64,000 nucleotides of DNA from JARRJY01 sp037388705. GTDB lineage: Bacteria; Pseudomonadota; Gammaproteobacteria; UBA6429; Thiohalophilaceae. A program made the position numbers and the translations under genes. Where the stretch lies: the NCBI GenBank assembly GCA_037388705.1, contig JARRJY010000001.1, forward strand, positions 12,232 to 76,231, in the 5' to 3' direction. Within the stretch, counting starts at the first letter, position 1. Every line of letters begins with the position of its first letter. Below, in pieces: positions 27,645 through 36,579 of this stretch. The notes below the pieces were generated by a model. It was given only the letters and a program-made list of their open reading frames with translations, was not told the origin of the DNA and searched no databases.

Positions 27645-27691
27645 TACCGCCCCATAATCATATGAAGAAATGAAATCCGGGCGGTATTTTT
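27645..27691 (+). terminator. Terminator-like hairpin between lon and hupB
   Basis: TACCGCCC (27645-27652) pairs with GGGCGGTA (27679-27686), a 26-nt loop, then TTTTTC-like tract. It may end the lon transcript or attenuate hupB, because a promoter lies upstream of it. Confidence 0.6.
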
Positions 27692-27725
27692 CTATTTAGA
27701 AACCATAATCAAAGGGGAGAGTGAC

Positions 27726-27998
27726 GTGAATAAAACTGAACTGATTGAAGCTGTAGCAGAAGGAGCTGACATTTCAAAAGCAGCGGCAGAAAGAGCTGTG
27801 AATACTATGGTAAGCAGTGTTATTGGCACTCTGGCCAAAGGTGATCAGGTAGCGATTGCCGGCTTTGGTAGCTTTGTTGTTCGTGAGCGTGCTGCACGCA
27901 CTGGACGTAACCCACGTACAGGTGAAGAAATTCAAATCAAAGCATCAAAAAATCCTGCATTTAAGGCTGGTAAAGCTTTTAAAGATGCCGTAAACTAG
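27726..27998 (+). CDS. hupB: DNA-binding protein HU-beta
   Basis: Nucleoid protein that bends DNA. At 90 aa it shows the full HU fold: N-terminal helices MNKTELIEAVAEGADISK, then GFGSFVVRERAARTGRNPRTG with the DNA-inserting NP of the beta arm, and the tail FKAGKAFKDAVN. The GTG start at 27726 has GGGGAGAG at 27713-27721. The lon-hupB-ppiD order, interrupted by two tRNAs here, matches gammaproteobacteria. Confidence 0.96.
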   Translation: MNKTELIEAVAEGADISKAAAERAVNTMVSSVIGTLAKGDQVAIAGFGSFVVRERAARTGRNPRTGEEIQIKASKNPAFKAGKAFKDAVN

Positions 27999-28015
27999 CG
28001 CGCCTTTGATGGCTG

Positions 28016-28091
28016 GGGTGGTTAGCTCAGCTGGGAGAGCATCGCCCTTACAAGGCGAGGGTCACAGGTTCGATCCCTGTACCACCCACCA
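28016..28091 (+). tRNA. tRNA-Val (TAC)
   Basis: Acceptor GGGTGGT/ACCACCC, anticodon TAC in CTTACAA, T arm GGTTCGATCCC, encoded CCA. 76 nt. Confidence 0.96.
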
Positions 28092-28095
28092 ACTT

Positions 28096-28172
28096 GGACC
28101 GGTAGTTCAGCTGGTTAGAATGCCGGCCTGTCACGCCGGAGGTCGCGGGTTCGAATCCCGTCCGGTCCGCCA
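28096..28172 (+). tRNA. tRNA-Asp (GTC)
   Basis: Acceptor GGACCGG/CCGGTCC, anticodon GTC in CTGTCAC, T arm GGTTCGAATCC, encoded CCA. 77 nt, only 4 nt after tRNA-Val, so surely co-transcribed. Confidence 0.96.
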
Positions 28173-28180
28173 TATAAAAT

Positions 28181-28217
28181 AAGGGCGCGTCTTCTGTATG
28201 AAGTGCGCCCTTTTTTT
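28181..28217 (+). terminator. Intrinsic terminator after the tRNA pair
   Basis: AAGGGCGCGTCTTC (28181-28194) pairs with GAAGTGCGCCC (from 28200), followed by seven T. Confidence 0.93.
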
Positions 28218-28254
28218 GTATTTGTAAACAAACTTATTATTAATGTGATTTACT

Positions 28255-30168
28255 ATGTTGCAACAAATTCGTGATCGCGCACAAGGTCTGATTGTCTGGA
28301 CCATCGTTGGACTCATCATTATTACTTTTGCATTGTTTGGTTTAAGTAGTTACATGTCTGGTTCAGCAAAAGTAAATGTGGCGACTGTTAATGACGTTGA
28401 TATCAGTCAAACAGAATTTCTGCGTGCCTACCAGAATTACCAGCAACGTTTACAACAGATGCTGGGTAAAAATTACAACCCGGCCATGTTTAACGAAGAT
28501 GTAGTTAAACAACAGGTTCTCGACGGACTGATAACCCGTGAAGTCTTAACACAAACACTTAACGAATCAGGCTTTGGTGCTTCTCATGAGCAAATCCTGG
28601 CAAAGATCCAGAGTATTGATTCATTCTTTGATGAAAACGGGAAGTTCTCAGCCAAACAATATAAACGTGTTCTGGCATTGCAAGGCATGAACAGCGCGAT
28701 GTTCGAGAAACGTATCTCCCAGGATATTGCCGATGAACATCTTTATGCTGGCCTGGTGCGTTCAGCTTTCGTTACCCCTAAACAGATTGAAACCAATACA
28801 AAACTTCAGGGCCAGAAGCGTGATGTGAATTATATTCTTGTCAGTCATCAGTTATTCATGGACTCGGTGAAAATCAGTGATGTCGATATTGAAAAATATT
28901 ATGCAGATAATAAATCGAACTTCATGACACCGGAAATGGTCAGTGTTGAATACCTTGAACTGGACATAAATGAATCTGCCAGGGAATTTGAAGTCAGCGA
29001 TGATGAAATACGTCAGCAATATGACCAGAATATCAAGCAATACGAAGCGGAGCCGGAACAACGTAAAGCAAGCCATATACTGATTGCCATCAATGACAAA
29101 ACTGATGAAGCAACAGCTAAAACTGAAATTGAAAAAGTTAAGAGCAGGCTTGATAAAGGTGAAGATTTTGCTGCAGTTGCCAAAGAAGTTTCACAGGATC
29201 CGGGTTCTGCCAAACAAGGTGGTGACCTGGGTTTCTTTGGGCGAGGTGTTATGGATAAGGCTTTTGAAGAAACCGCTGTCAGCCTGAAGAAAGGTGAAAT
29301 CAGTCAACCGGTTAAATCTGCTTTTGGTTTTCACATTATTAAAGTTACCGACATTAAGTCAGGTAAAGTAACTCCTTTTAAAGATGTCAAAGCAAAGATT
29401 AAAAAAGAACTGCAGATCCAGAAGGCGGAACAGAAGTTCTACACTGATATAGATACGCTCAATAACCTTACCTACGAGTCACCGGATTCATTGCAGCCAG
29501 CAGCAGATGCATTAGGTTTGACAGTCAAACAGAGTAGCATGTTCACCAGGCGAGGGGGCCAGGGCATTTTCCAGAATACAAAAGTGGTAAATGCTGCATT
29601 TTCGGATGAAGTGCTGGTTAATGGAAGAAACAGTGAACTTGTTGAGTTGAGTGATACTCATGTTGTTGTAGTGCGTAAAAAAGAACACAAACCTTCTGAT
29701 GTAATGGCGCTCGATAAAGTACGTTCTCGAATTGAAAATACACTAAAACGTGAACAGGCGATTGAGAAAGCCAGTCAACTGGCAAAAGAAATGGCTGGAA
29801 AACTGGGCTCAGGAGAGAAACCTGAGTCACTTGTAAAATCAGTGAAAGCGGCAAGTTTTGTTAAAGCAGGACTGATTGGGCGCAAACCAGGTAAAGAGGA
29901 TGCAAAAGTCAGATCAGATATTCGACAGGCGGCTTTTAAAATGCCAAAACCAAAGGATATACCCGTTAATAAACAGGTAGCTTTGAATAATGGAGATCAG
30001 GCTGTTGTAATGTTGAATAAAGTTATCGATGGCACTGAAACACCTAAGAATAGCCAGCAACAACTGGCAGCTGTTTACGGTAATACCAGCTATGATGATT
30101 TTGTGAAATATTTACGCGAGCAGGCTGATATAAAGTTGTATCCGGAAAATATAAAAGCACAACAGTAA
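28255..30168 (+). CDS. ppiD: Periplasmic folding chaperone PpiD (parvulin-type)
   Basis: Inner-membrane-anchored chaperone near the Sec translocon. One N-terminal membrane segment (GLIVWTIVGLIIITFALFGL, about 11-30) is followed by a SurA-N-like chaperone domain, then the parvulin rotamase domain at about 260-365 (ASHILIAI, DLGFFGRGVM, SAFGFHIIKVTDI) and a C-terminal helical region. At 637 aa it has the usual PpiD length. The parvulin core is well conserved, unlike the degenerate one in E. coli PpiD. Follows lon-hupB as expected. Confidence 0.94.
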   Translation: MLQQIRDRAQGLIVWTIVGLIIITFALFGLSSYMSGSAKVNVATVNDVDISQTEFLRAYQNYQQRLQQMLGKNYNPAMFNEDVVKQQVLDGLITREVLTQTLNESGFGASHEQILAKIQSIDSFFDENGKFSAKQYKRVLALQGMNSAMFEKRISQDIADEHLYAGLVRSAFVTPKQIETNTKLQGQKRDVNYILVSHQLFMDSVKISDVDIEKYYADNKSNFMTPEMVSVEYLELDINESAREFEVSDDEIRQQYDQNIKQYEAEPEQRKASHILIAINDKTDEATAKTEIEKVKSRLDKGEDFAAVAKEVSQDPGSAKQGGDLGFFGRGVMDKAFEETAVSLKKGEISQPVKSAFGFHIIKVTDIKSGKVTPFKDVKAKIKKELQIQKAEQKFYTDIDTLNNLTYESPDSLQPAADALGLTVKQSSMFTRRGGQGIFQNTKVVNAAFSDEVLVNGRNSELVELSDTHVVVVRKKEHKPSDVMALDKVRSRIENTLKREQAIEKASQLAKEMAGKLGSGEKPESLVKSVKAASFVKAGLIGRKPGKEDAKVRSDIRQAAFKMPKPKDIPVNKQVALNNGDQAVVMLNKVIDGTETPKNSQQQLAAVYGNTSYDDFVKYLREQADIKLYPENIKAQQ

Positions 30169-30180
30169 AAACTGTATCAT

Positions 30181-30212
30181 AAACAAGGGGCGATAAGCCC
30201 CTTGTTTGTTAT
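30181..30212 (+). terminator. Intrinsic terminator after ppiD
   Basis: AAACAAGGGGC (30181-30191) and GCCCCTTGTTT (30197-30207) form an 11-bp perfect stem; the T-rich 3' side completes it. Confidence 0.88.
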
Positions 30213-30236
30213 AAAAAATCAGAAAAGGGGACAACT

Positions 30237-31523
30237 ATGCATTTGAAACTGCATTGGCAAATTCTTATTGCATTGCTTCTGGCGGTCATTGTCGGCAGCA
30301 TGGTAAGTAAAGAAACCAGCTTGCTTGGGGTAAATTTATTTTCCGTCTTCTCGTTTCTGGGTACGTTATTCATCAATGCGTTGAAGATGATCATAGTACC
30401 ATTAGTAGTATCATCAATTATTGTCGGTATTGCCGGAGTTGGTGGCTCTCACGGCCTGGCAAGGCTTGGTGGTAAGACAATTCTTTATTATATGACTACC
30501 AGTCTGTTTGCTATTCTGATTGGCCTTTTCTTTGTTAACCTGTTCTCGCCAGGCATTATTGATGGAGCTCCTGCCAAGGAAGTGCTTGGTCTCGATGCTG
30601 CGCTGGCTGAGCAGGCAAGTAGTAAAGTAGGCGATCGGGGGATAAGTGAAGTTGCCACGGTATTCCTCAGCATGGTACCTGCCAATATTGTTGCCGCAGC
30701 TGCCAATGGACAAATGCTTGGCCTGATCTTTTTCAGCGTGTTGTTTGGTTTTTTCATGACCAGGATCACCGAGGATTACGCCGAGAACCAATACAACTTC
30801 TGGCAAGGGCTTTACGAGGTAATGATGAAGATTACACACTTCGTAATGAAATTTGCCCCTGTCGGGGTCTTTGCCCTGGTTTCGAAAGTTGTAATTAGTA
30901 CGGAAAACCTGTCCGCTATGTTTGGAACACTGGGCCTGTTTTTTATAAGTGTAGTGCTGGCATTAGCGGTTCATGTCTTCGTGGTAATGCCATTACTCCT
31001 GAAATATGTCGCTAAAGTGAACCCGATTCGCCATTATCGGGCGATGTCGCCAGCCCTGTTAACTGCATTTTCTACAGCGTCATCGGCAGCTACGTTACCA
31101 TTGACGATTGAATGTGTTGAAAAGAATGCTGGTGTGTCAAACCGTACCAGTAGTTTCGTATTACCACTGGGGGCGACGATAAACATGGATGGTACGGCAC
31201 TGTATGAATGTGTGGCAGCCATGTTTATTGCGCAGGCTTATGGTATTGAACTGGGTCTGGCAACGCAGTTCATGATCGTGATAATTGCCTTGTTAACCTC
31301 GATTGGTGTTGCGGCAGTCCCTGCAGCCAGCCTGGTAGCGATTACTATCATTCTTTCTACTATCGGGCTCCCGGTTGAAGCATTAGGGCTGATACTCGCC
31401 GTGGACAGGATACTGGATATGTTCCGTACTTCAGTTAATGTATTCAGTGACTCCTGTGGCGCGGTTATCATTGGCCGGCTTGAAGGAGAAGAAAATATTT
31501 TACAGAACAATAATGCTAATTAA
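30237..31523 (+). CDS. Dicarboxylate/amino acid:cation symporter (SDF family)
   Basis: Sodium- or proton-coupled secondary carrier for dicarboxylates or acidic amino acids (GltP/DctA/GltT family). About eight membrane segments plus re-entrant loops. Hallmarks are the serine-rich hairpin TAFSTASSAATLPLTIEC, LPLGATINMDGTALYE (NMDGT motif of TM7) and the C-terminal DRILDMFRTSVNVFSDSCGA. Substrate cannot be fixed; residues after NMDGT and DMFRT resemble glutamate/aspartate carriers. AAAAGGGG at 30225-30230 region is the ribosome site. Confidence 0.93.
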   Translation: MHLKLHWQILIALLLAVIVGSMVSKETSLLGVNLFSVFSFLGTLFINALKMIIVPLVVSSIIVGIAGVGGSHGLARLGGKTILYYMTTSLFAILIGLFFVNLFSPGIIDGAPAKEVLGLDAALAEQASSKVGDRGISEVATVFLSMVPANIVAAAANGQMLGLIFFSVLFGFFMTRITEDYAENQYNFWQGLYEVMMKITHFVMKFAPVGVFALVSKVVISTENLSAMFGTLGLFFISVVLALAVHVFVVMPLLLKYVAKVNPIRHYRAMSPALLTAFSTASSAATLPLTIECVEKNAGVSNRTSSFVLPLGATINMDGTALYECVAAMFIAQAYGIELGLATQFMIVIIALLTSIGVAAVPAASLVAITIILSTIGLPVEALGLILAVDRILDMFRTSVNVFSDSCGAVIIGRLEGEENILQNNNAN

Positions 31524-31525
31524 AG

Positions 31526-31551
31526 AAGGCCGCATTAGCGGCCTTTTTTAT
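31526..31551 (+). terminator. Intrinsic terminator after the symporter
   Basis: AAGGCCGC (31526-31533), loop ATTA, GCGGCCTT (31538-31545), then T run. Confidence 0.93.
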
Positions 31552-31666
31552 GTGTGCGGGTTTATTTATTAATCTACAATCGCATATCATAAGAATCAGA
31601 AAACAATAACGGCAACATCAAGCAAAGGCAGATTGTTATTCAGTTATAGAGTGAAAGCAAAATACT

Positions 31667-32698
31667 ATGTTTAATCTCCATGAGCTCCCTCTATCAGTCA
31701 ACCTTATTATATTTCTGGTTGGCGCCATTGTTATAGGTGTATTCGGGGTGCGCATGACACATGTTGCTCGCACCCTGGCATTACAAACCGGAATGGGTGA
31801 AGCCCTGATGGGGGCGGTGTTTATCGGTGCGTCGACCTCGTTGTCTGGAATTATCGCTTCCATTACCGCGGCAAGTTACGGACATGCCGAGTTGGCAGTG
31901 AGTAACGCGCTGGGTGGCATTGCGGCGCAGACTGCCTTCCTCGCTATTGCCGACATGTTTTATCGCAAAGCAAACCTGGAACATGCCGCCGCTTCTGCTG
32001 AAAACCTGATGATGAGTGCTTTCCTGGTTACCTTGCTGGCAATTGTACTGGTGGCTTTTTCAATACCCGGGATAAGCATCTTCGCAGTACATCCAGCCTC
32101 GATCATATTGTTACTGGCGTATGGATTCGGGATACGCCTTCTTGCCAAAACTCATACCATGCCCATGTGGATGCCGCGGCGCACCAGTGATACAAAATTT
32201 GAAAAAGAATATAAACGCAAACGGAAATTAAGTTTTGTTAATCCACTGTGGGGAAAATTCCTTTTATATTCTTCTATCGTAGGTGTCGCTGGTTGGTTCT
32301 TATCAATAACAGGCATTCAAATTGCGGCTAAAGCAGGTCTGTCAGAAGGATTGGTGGGTGGTGTATTTACGGCAGTCTCAACCTCTCTGCCAGAACTGGT
32401 TATCGCGATTACGGCAGTACGTATGAAGTCCTTAACGCTGGCGGTTGGTGATATCATCGGCGGCAATTCCTTCGATACCCTGTTTCTGGCAATGTCGGAT
32501 ATTGCCTACCGGGAAGGTTCAATTTACCGGGATATTTCAGCCAATGAGCAATTCTGGCTGGCTATCACGATATTAATGACCGGGGTGTTATTGATGGGGT
32601 TATTGTATCGGGAGCGCCATGGTATCGCCAATATTGGTTGGGAAAGTTTTGTGGTAGGGATGTTGTATGTAAGCAGCCTGGTGTATATCGCTTTTTGA
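31667..32698 (+). CDS. Cation/calcium exchanger-like membrane protein (CaCA superfamily)
   Basis: Predicted cation:H+/Na+ antiporter with about 10 membrane segments in two inverted halves. The second alpha-repeat is canonical: VSTSLPELVIAIT then GDIIGGNSFDTLFLAMSD. The first half shows GASTSLSGIIASIT and NALGGIAAQTAFLAIAD, so its acidic residue (TSLPE in ordinary family members) is replaced by SG. A basic cytosolic loop (KFEKEYKRKRKL) splits the halves. 343 aa. No clear ribosome site (AAGCAAAATACT). Confidence 0.85.
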   Translation: MFNLHELPLSVNLIIFLVGAIVIGVFGVRMTHVARTLALQTGMGEALMGAVFIGASTSLSGIIASITAASYGHAELAVSNALGGIAAQTAFLAIADMFYRKANLEHAAASAENLMMSAFLVTLLAIVLVAFSIPGISIFAVHPASIILLLAYGFGIRLLAKTHTMPMWMPRRTSDTKFEKEYKRKRKLSFVNPLWGKFLLYSSIVGVAGWFLSITGIQIAAKAGLSEGLVGGVFTAVSTSLPELVIAITAVRMKSLTLAVGDIIGGNSFDTLFLAMSDIAYREGSIYRDISANEQFWLAITILMTGVLLMGLLYRERHGIANIGWESFVVGMLYVSSLVYIAF

Positions 32699-32702
32699 TA
32701 TA

Positions 32703-32728
32703 GAAAAGGCCTCTTGAGAGACCTTTTC
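32703..32728. terminator. Bidirectional terminator between exchanger and fabI
   Basis: GAAAAGG (32703-32709) and CCTTTTC (32722-32728) enclose CTCT/AGAG, giving a near-perfect long stem between two convergent genes. Confidence 0.8.
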
Positions 32729-32753
32729 AATTTCAATTCATGGGATGATTTTT

Positions 32754-33545
32754 TTATTCGGCATCAAGTGGACGCATACCGATGGTGTTATAGCCGGCAT
32801 CTACGTACATAATTTCACCGGTGATCCCTGAAGCCAGGTCCGAGCTCAGGAAAGCCGCGGCATTACCCACATCTTCTATAGTGACGTTACGACGTAGAGG
32901 GGCTGATCTCTCGACTTCATCCAGCATTTTACGGAAATTACTGATCCCTGCTGCAGCCAGCGTCTTGATAGGGCCAGCGGAGATACCATTTACTCGGATA
33001 CCGTCAGGCCCCAGGCTTTGCGCCATATAACGCACATTGGCTTCCAGCGAGGCTTTGGCCAGGCCCATGACGTTGTAGTTGGGGATAGAGCGCTCGGCAC
33101 CCAGGTAACTCAGGGTCAGCAGGCTGCCATCGCGGCCTTCCATCATGTTGCGGCCCGCTTTGGCCAGAGCCGCAAAGCTGTAGGAGCTGATTTCATGGGC
33201 GGTACGGAAGCCATCTCGGCTTACCGAATCAAGATAATCGCCTTCCAGTTCACTGCGTGGTGCAAATGCCACGGAATGAATAATGATATCCAGGCCGTCC
33301 CAGTAATCATCCAGGTGGTCAAATACGTTGGCGATTTCTTCATCACTGCTCACATCGCAGGGGACCAGGATATCGGAATCCAGCTCAGTGGCCATTTTTG
33401 CAACACGATCTTCAAGTTTCTCATTCTGGTAGGTAAAAGCCAGTTCAGCTCCTTCTCGGCGCATGGCTTGCGCGATACCCCAGGCGATTGAACGATTGCT
33501 TGCCAGGCCAACAATCAGGGCACGTTTGCCTTGAAGAAATCCCAT
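32754..33545 (-). CDS. fabI: Enoyl-[acyl-carrier-protein] reductase (NADH)
   Basis: Last step of fatty acid elongation in the cytosol. A short-chain dehydrogenase fold with the FabI cofactor motif LIVGLASNRSIAWGIA, the catalytic Tyr-Lys in NYNVMGLAKASLEANVRYMA, and the substrate loop ISAGPIKTLAAAGI. 263 aa, full length. It is convergent with the exchanger and divergent from yejA across a 165-bp gap. Confidence 0.97.
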   Translation of the reverse strand: MGFLQGKRALIVGLASNRSIAWGIAQAMRREGAELAFTYQNEKLEDRVAKMATELDSDILVPCDVSSDEEIANVFDHLDDYWDGLDIIIHSVAFAPRSELEGDYLDSVSRDGFRTAHEISSYSFAALAKAGRNMMEGRDGSLLTLSYLGAERSIPNYNVMGLAKASLEANVRYMAQSLGPDGIRVNGISAGPIKTLAAAGISNFRKMLDEVERSAPLRRNVTIEDVGNAAAFLSSDLASGITGEIMYVDAGYNTIGMRPLDAE

Positions 33546-33710
33546 AATTTTATCCTCGTGTTGTTCTTGTCGTATTCTTTGTTTGAAATTGGCCCTATAT
33601 TAATGTTTTCCACTGACGTTGACCAGTTTCGTTGTATACAATGTGCATTAGATCAACAATGCCATACGGATAAATTCTTAAAAAATAAATAAAAGGGCAA
33701 GGTATTCCAG

Positions 33711-35495
33711 GTGCAGTACATAAAAAGGGGAGTAATCGTATTTTTTCTGAGTGCCTTAGCGGCTCAGATTATGGCGGCACCTTCCATTGGTTATGGCTAC
33801 AAGGAAAAATATCAGCCGGGCTTTACTCATTTTGATTACGTGAACCCGCGTGCGCCAAAAGGCGGTAAAATTATTCTTGCCGGTTTTGGCAACTTCGACA
33901 GTTTCAATCCCTTTATCCTCAAGGGTGTCCCAGCTGATGGCCTTGGAACCCTGGTTTTTGAAACCCTGATGGTACAAAGTGATGATGAACCTTACAGTCT
34001 GTATGGCCACCTGGCGGAGGATATCCAACTGTCTGCCGACAAACTTTCGGTGACGTTTCGTCTTAATCCCAATGCGCGCTTTTCGGATGGCAAACCGGTT
34101 TTGGCGGCGGATGTGAAATTTTCATTTGATACATTGCGCAGTGAAAAAGGCCATCCGCGCTATCGTTTTTACTGGTCAGATATCAAGCAGGCCGTGGTGA
34201 CTGGTAAAAGAACCATACGTTTTGATTTTGTGCGAAAAAACCCTGAGTTGCATTTGATTGCAGCACAGATCCCTGTGTTTGCCCGTCACTGGGTGGGAAA
34301 TACCCCGTTTGATAAATTAAACCGCAAACTACCCATAGGCAGTGGCCCCTACACAATCGAAAGTTATGACCTGGGGAAAAATGTTGTCTATAAACGCAAT
34401 CCCATGTACTGGGCACAAGATTTGCCCACGCGTCGCGGCATGTTTAATTTCGACAAGGTTATTTATAAGTATTACAAGGACAGCACCGTCATGCTGGAAG
34501 CACTAAAGGCTGGCGAGTATGACTTTAAGCTGGTTAATCACTCCAAGCAATGGGCGCGGGATTATGTTGGTCCGCAGTTTGATTCCGGTGACATTTTAAA
34601 GGAGGAACTCAAGCATAAAAACAATGCCGGTATGCAAGGGTTTATTTTTAATACCCGCCGTGAATTGTTCAAGGATAAGCGAGTACGAAAAGCGCTAACC
34701 CTGGCTTTTGATTTTGCCTGGTCGAATAATAAACTCTTTTATAACCAGTATACCCGTTGTGACAGTTACTTCAGTAATAGCGAGCTCGCCTCAAGAGGCT
34801 TACCCGAAGGTAACGAATTAAAGTTGCTTAATAAGTATCGTGATCAATTACCAGAAGAAGTCTTCACGACAATATGGAAACCACCTTCAACAGAACAACC
34901 CGGTCAGTTAAGGGAAAACCTGCGTAAAGCAAAACGATTACTCGAGCAGGCAGGCTGGCATGTAAGGGATGGTGTTTTGCAGAATGAACAGGGCAGGCAG
35001 TTTGAATTTGACGTGATGCTGGCACAAAAGGGGTTTGAACGTATTCTTGCACCATATGCCTATAACCTGAAGAAACTGGGCATCACGTTACGCTATCGAA
35101 CAGTTGATGTGTCTCTGTATATCCGGCGTACCCGTACGTTTGATTTCGATATGATTGTCCAGTCCTTTGCTCAATCACAGTCACCTGGTAATGAACTTTA
35201 TGCCTTGTGGCATTCATCCTCTGCTGACCAGGAAGGATCACGAAACCAGATGGGAATAAAAGATCCGGTGATTGACAAGTTAATCGATGAAGTAGTGTTT
35301 GCCGAGAACCGCAAACAGTTAATCACCGCAACCCGGGCACTTGACAGGGTTATGCTACATGGTGAATACCTGATCCCAAACTGGTACATAGCGGTTCATC
35401 GCCTGGCATACTGGGACAAGTTTTCTTATCCGAAGACCTTGCCTTTGTATTATGATGCGGAATCATGGGCAATAAGCACATGGTGGAAGAAATAA
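33711..35495 (+). CDS. yejA: Peptide ABC transporter substrate-binding protein (YejA-like)
   Basis: Periplasmic SBP_bac_5 receptor for a YejBEF-type oligopeptide importer. A signal peptide (KRGVIVFFLSALAAQIMAAPS) precedes GYKEKYQPGFTHFDYVNP and APKGGKIILAGFGNFDSFNP, typical of YejA. 594 aa. The GTG start at 33711 has AAGGGCAAGG at 33693-33702. First gene of a four-gene operon; no clear promoter box was assigned in the 165 bp before it. Confidence 0.92.
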   Translation: MQYIKRGVIVFFLSALAAQIMAAPSIGYGYKEKYQPGFTHFDYVNPRAPKGGKIILAGFGNFDSFNPFILKGVPADGLGTLVFETLMVQSDDEPYSLYGHLAEDIQLSADKLSVTFRLNPNARFSDGKPVLAADVKFSFDTLRSEKGHPRYRFYWSDIKQAVVTGKRTIRFDFVRKNPELHLIAAQIPVFARHWVGNTPFDKLNRKLPIGSGPYTIESYDLGKNVVYKRNPMYWAQDLPTRRGMFNFDKVIYKYYKDSTVMLEALKAGEYDFKLVNHSKQWARDYVGPQFDSGDILKEELKHKNNAGMQGFIFNTRRELFKDKRVRKALTLAFDFAWSNNKLFYNQYTRCDSYFSNSELASRGLPEGNELKLLNKYRDQLPEEVFTTIWKPPSTEQPGQLRENLRKAKRLLEQAGWHVRDGVLQNEQGRQFEFDVMLAQKGFERILAPYAYNLKKLGITLRYRTVDVSLYIRRTRTFDFDMIVQSFAQSQSPGNELYALWHSSSADQEGSRNQMGIKDPVIDKLIDEVVFAENRKQLITATRALDRVMLHGEYLIPNWYIAVHRLAYWDKFSYPKTLPLYYDAESWAISTWWKK

Positions 35496-35514
35496 GCAAA
35501 AGAAAATAATTATT

Positions 35515-36579
35515 ATGTGGGCCTATATACTCAAAAGACTGTTACTTATGATTCCAACATTGTTTGGCGTCATGCTGGTGACATTCGTGGTAACCCAGTT
35601 TGTACCGGGTGGGCCTGTTGAGCAGTTAATTCACCAGTTGCAATCACCTGAGCAAACCGGTGGAGCCGGGGCAGAAGCAAGTGGTGCGACTCAACGACTT
35701 TATCGTGGCAATGCCGGGCTTGATGAAGAAAAGCTACAGGAACTAAAAGCATTGTACGGTTTTGACAAACCTGCCCATGAACGTTTTTTTACCATGATAG
35801 GTAACTATTCGCGATTCGAGTTAGGAGACAGTTATTACCATCAACAGTCTGTAATGGAGCTAATTATTTCCAAGTTACCTGTTTCCATCAGCCTGGGTAT
35901 GTGGACTTTCTTTCTTGTTTATCTTACCTGTATTCCGCTCGGGATTAGCAAGGCTATAAAAGATGGTACTCGTTTTGACGTAATTTCCAGCACTGTCATT
36001 TTAATTGGATATGCTATACCGGGATTCGTGCTTGGTATTTTTCTTCTGGTATTACTTGGCGGCGGTAGTTTCTGGGATGTCTTCCCCTTAAGGGGGCTGG
36101 TGTCTGATAACTGGATTGAACTGGGGTGGTTTGACAAAATCACTGATTATCTCTGGCATATCACGTTACCCGTCATTTCCCTGGTGGTGGGAAGCTTCGC
36201 GATTATGACCATGCTTACCAAAAACAGTTTTATAGAAGAAATACGCAAACAATACGTGCTTACTGCCAGGGCAAAAGGCTTACCGGAAAATACCGTTCTT
36301 TATAAACATATTTTCCGTAATGCGATGATCCCGCTGGTGACCGGTTTTCCAAGTGCCTTCATTGGTGCGTTCTTTGCTGGCAGTATTCTTATTGAAACTA
36401 TATTCTCGCTGGATGGTCTGGGCTTGCTTTCATATGAGTCTATCATCAAGCGTGATTACCCCGTCGTTTTGGGTTCTTTATACCTGTTTACCTTGTTAGG
36501 CCTGGTTGCAAAACTCATTACAGATATTTGTTATGTATTAATTGATCCGCGTATCCAGTTTGAATCGGTAAATAAATAA
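35515..36579 (+). CDS. yejB: Peptide ABC transporter permease YejB
   Basis: Inner-membrane permease, 354 aa, starting MWAYILKRLLLMIPTLFGVM, the classic DppB/OppB N-terminus, followed by a long periplasmic loop (GGPVEQLIHQ) found in YejB. About six membrane segments; the EAA-like loop is TARAKGLPENTVLYKHIFRNA. Its stop overlaps yejE by 1 bp. Confidence 0.94.
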   Translation: MWAYILKRLLLMIPTLFGVMLVTFVVTQFVPGGPVEQLIHQLQSPEQTGGAGAEASGATQRLYRGNAGLDEEKLQELKALYGFDKPAHERFFTMIGNYSRFELGDSYYHQQSVMELIISKLPVSISLGMWTFFLVYLTCIPLGISKAIKDGTRFDVISSTVILIGYAIPGFVLGIFLLVLLGGGSFWDVFPLRGLVSDNWIELGWFDKITDYLWHITLPVISLVVGSFAIMTMLTKNSFIEEIRKQYVLTARAKGLPENTVLYKHIFRNAMIPLVTGFPSAFIGAFFAGSILIETIFSLDGLGLLSYESIIKRDYPVVLGSLYLFTLLGLVAKLITDICYVLIDPRIQFESVNK

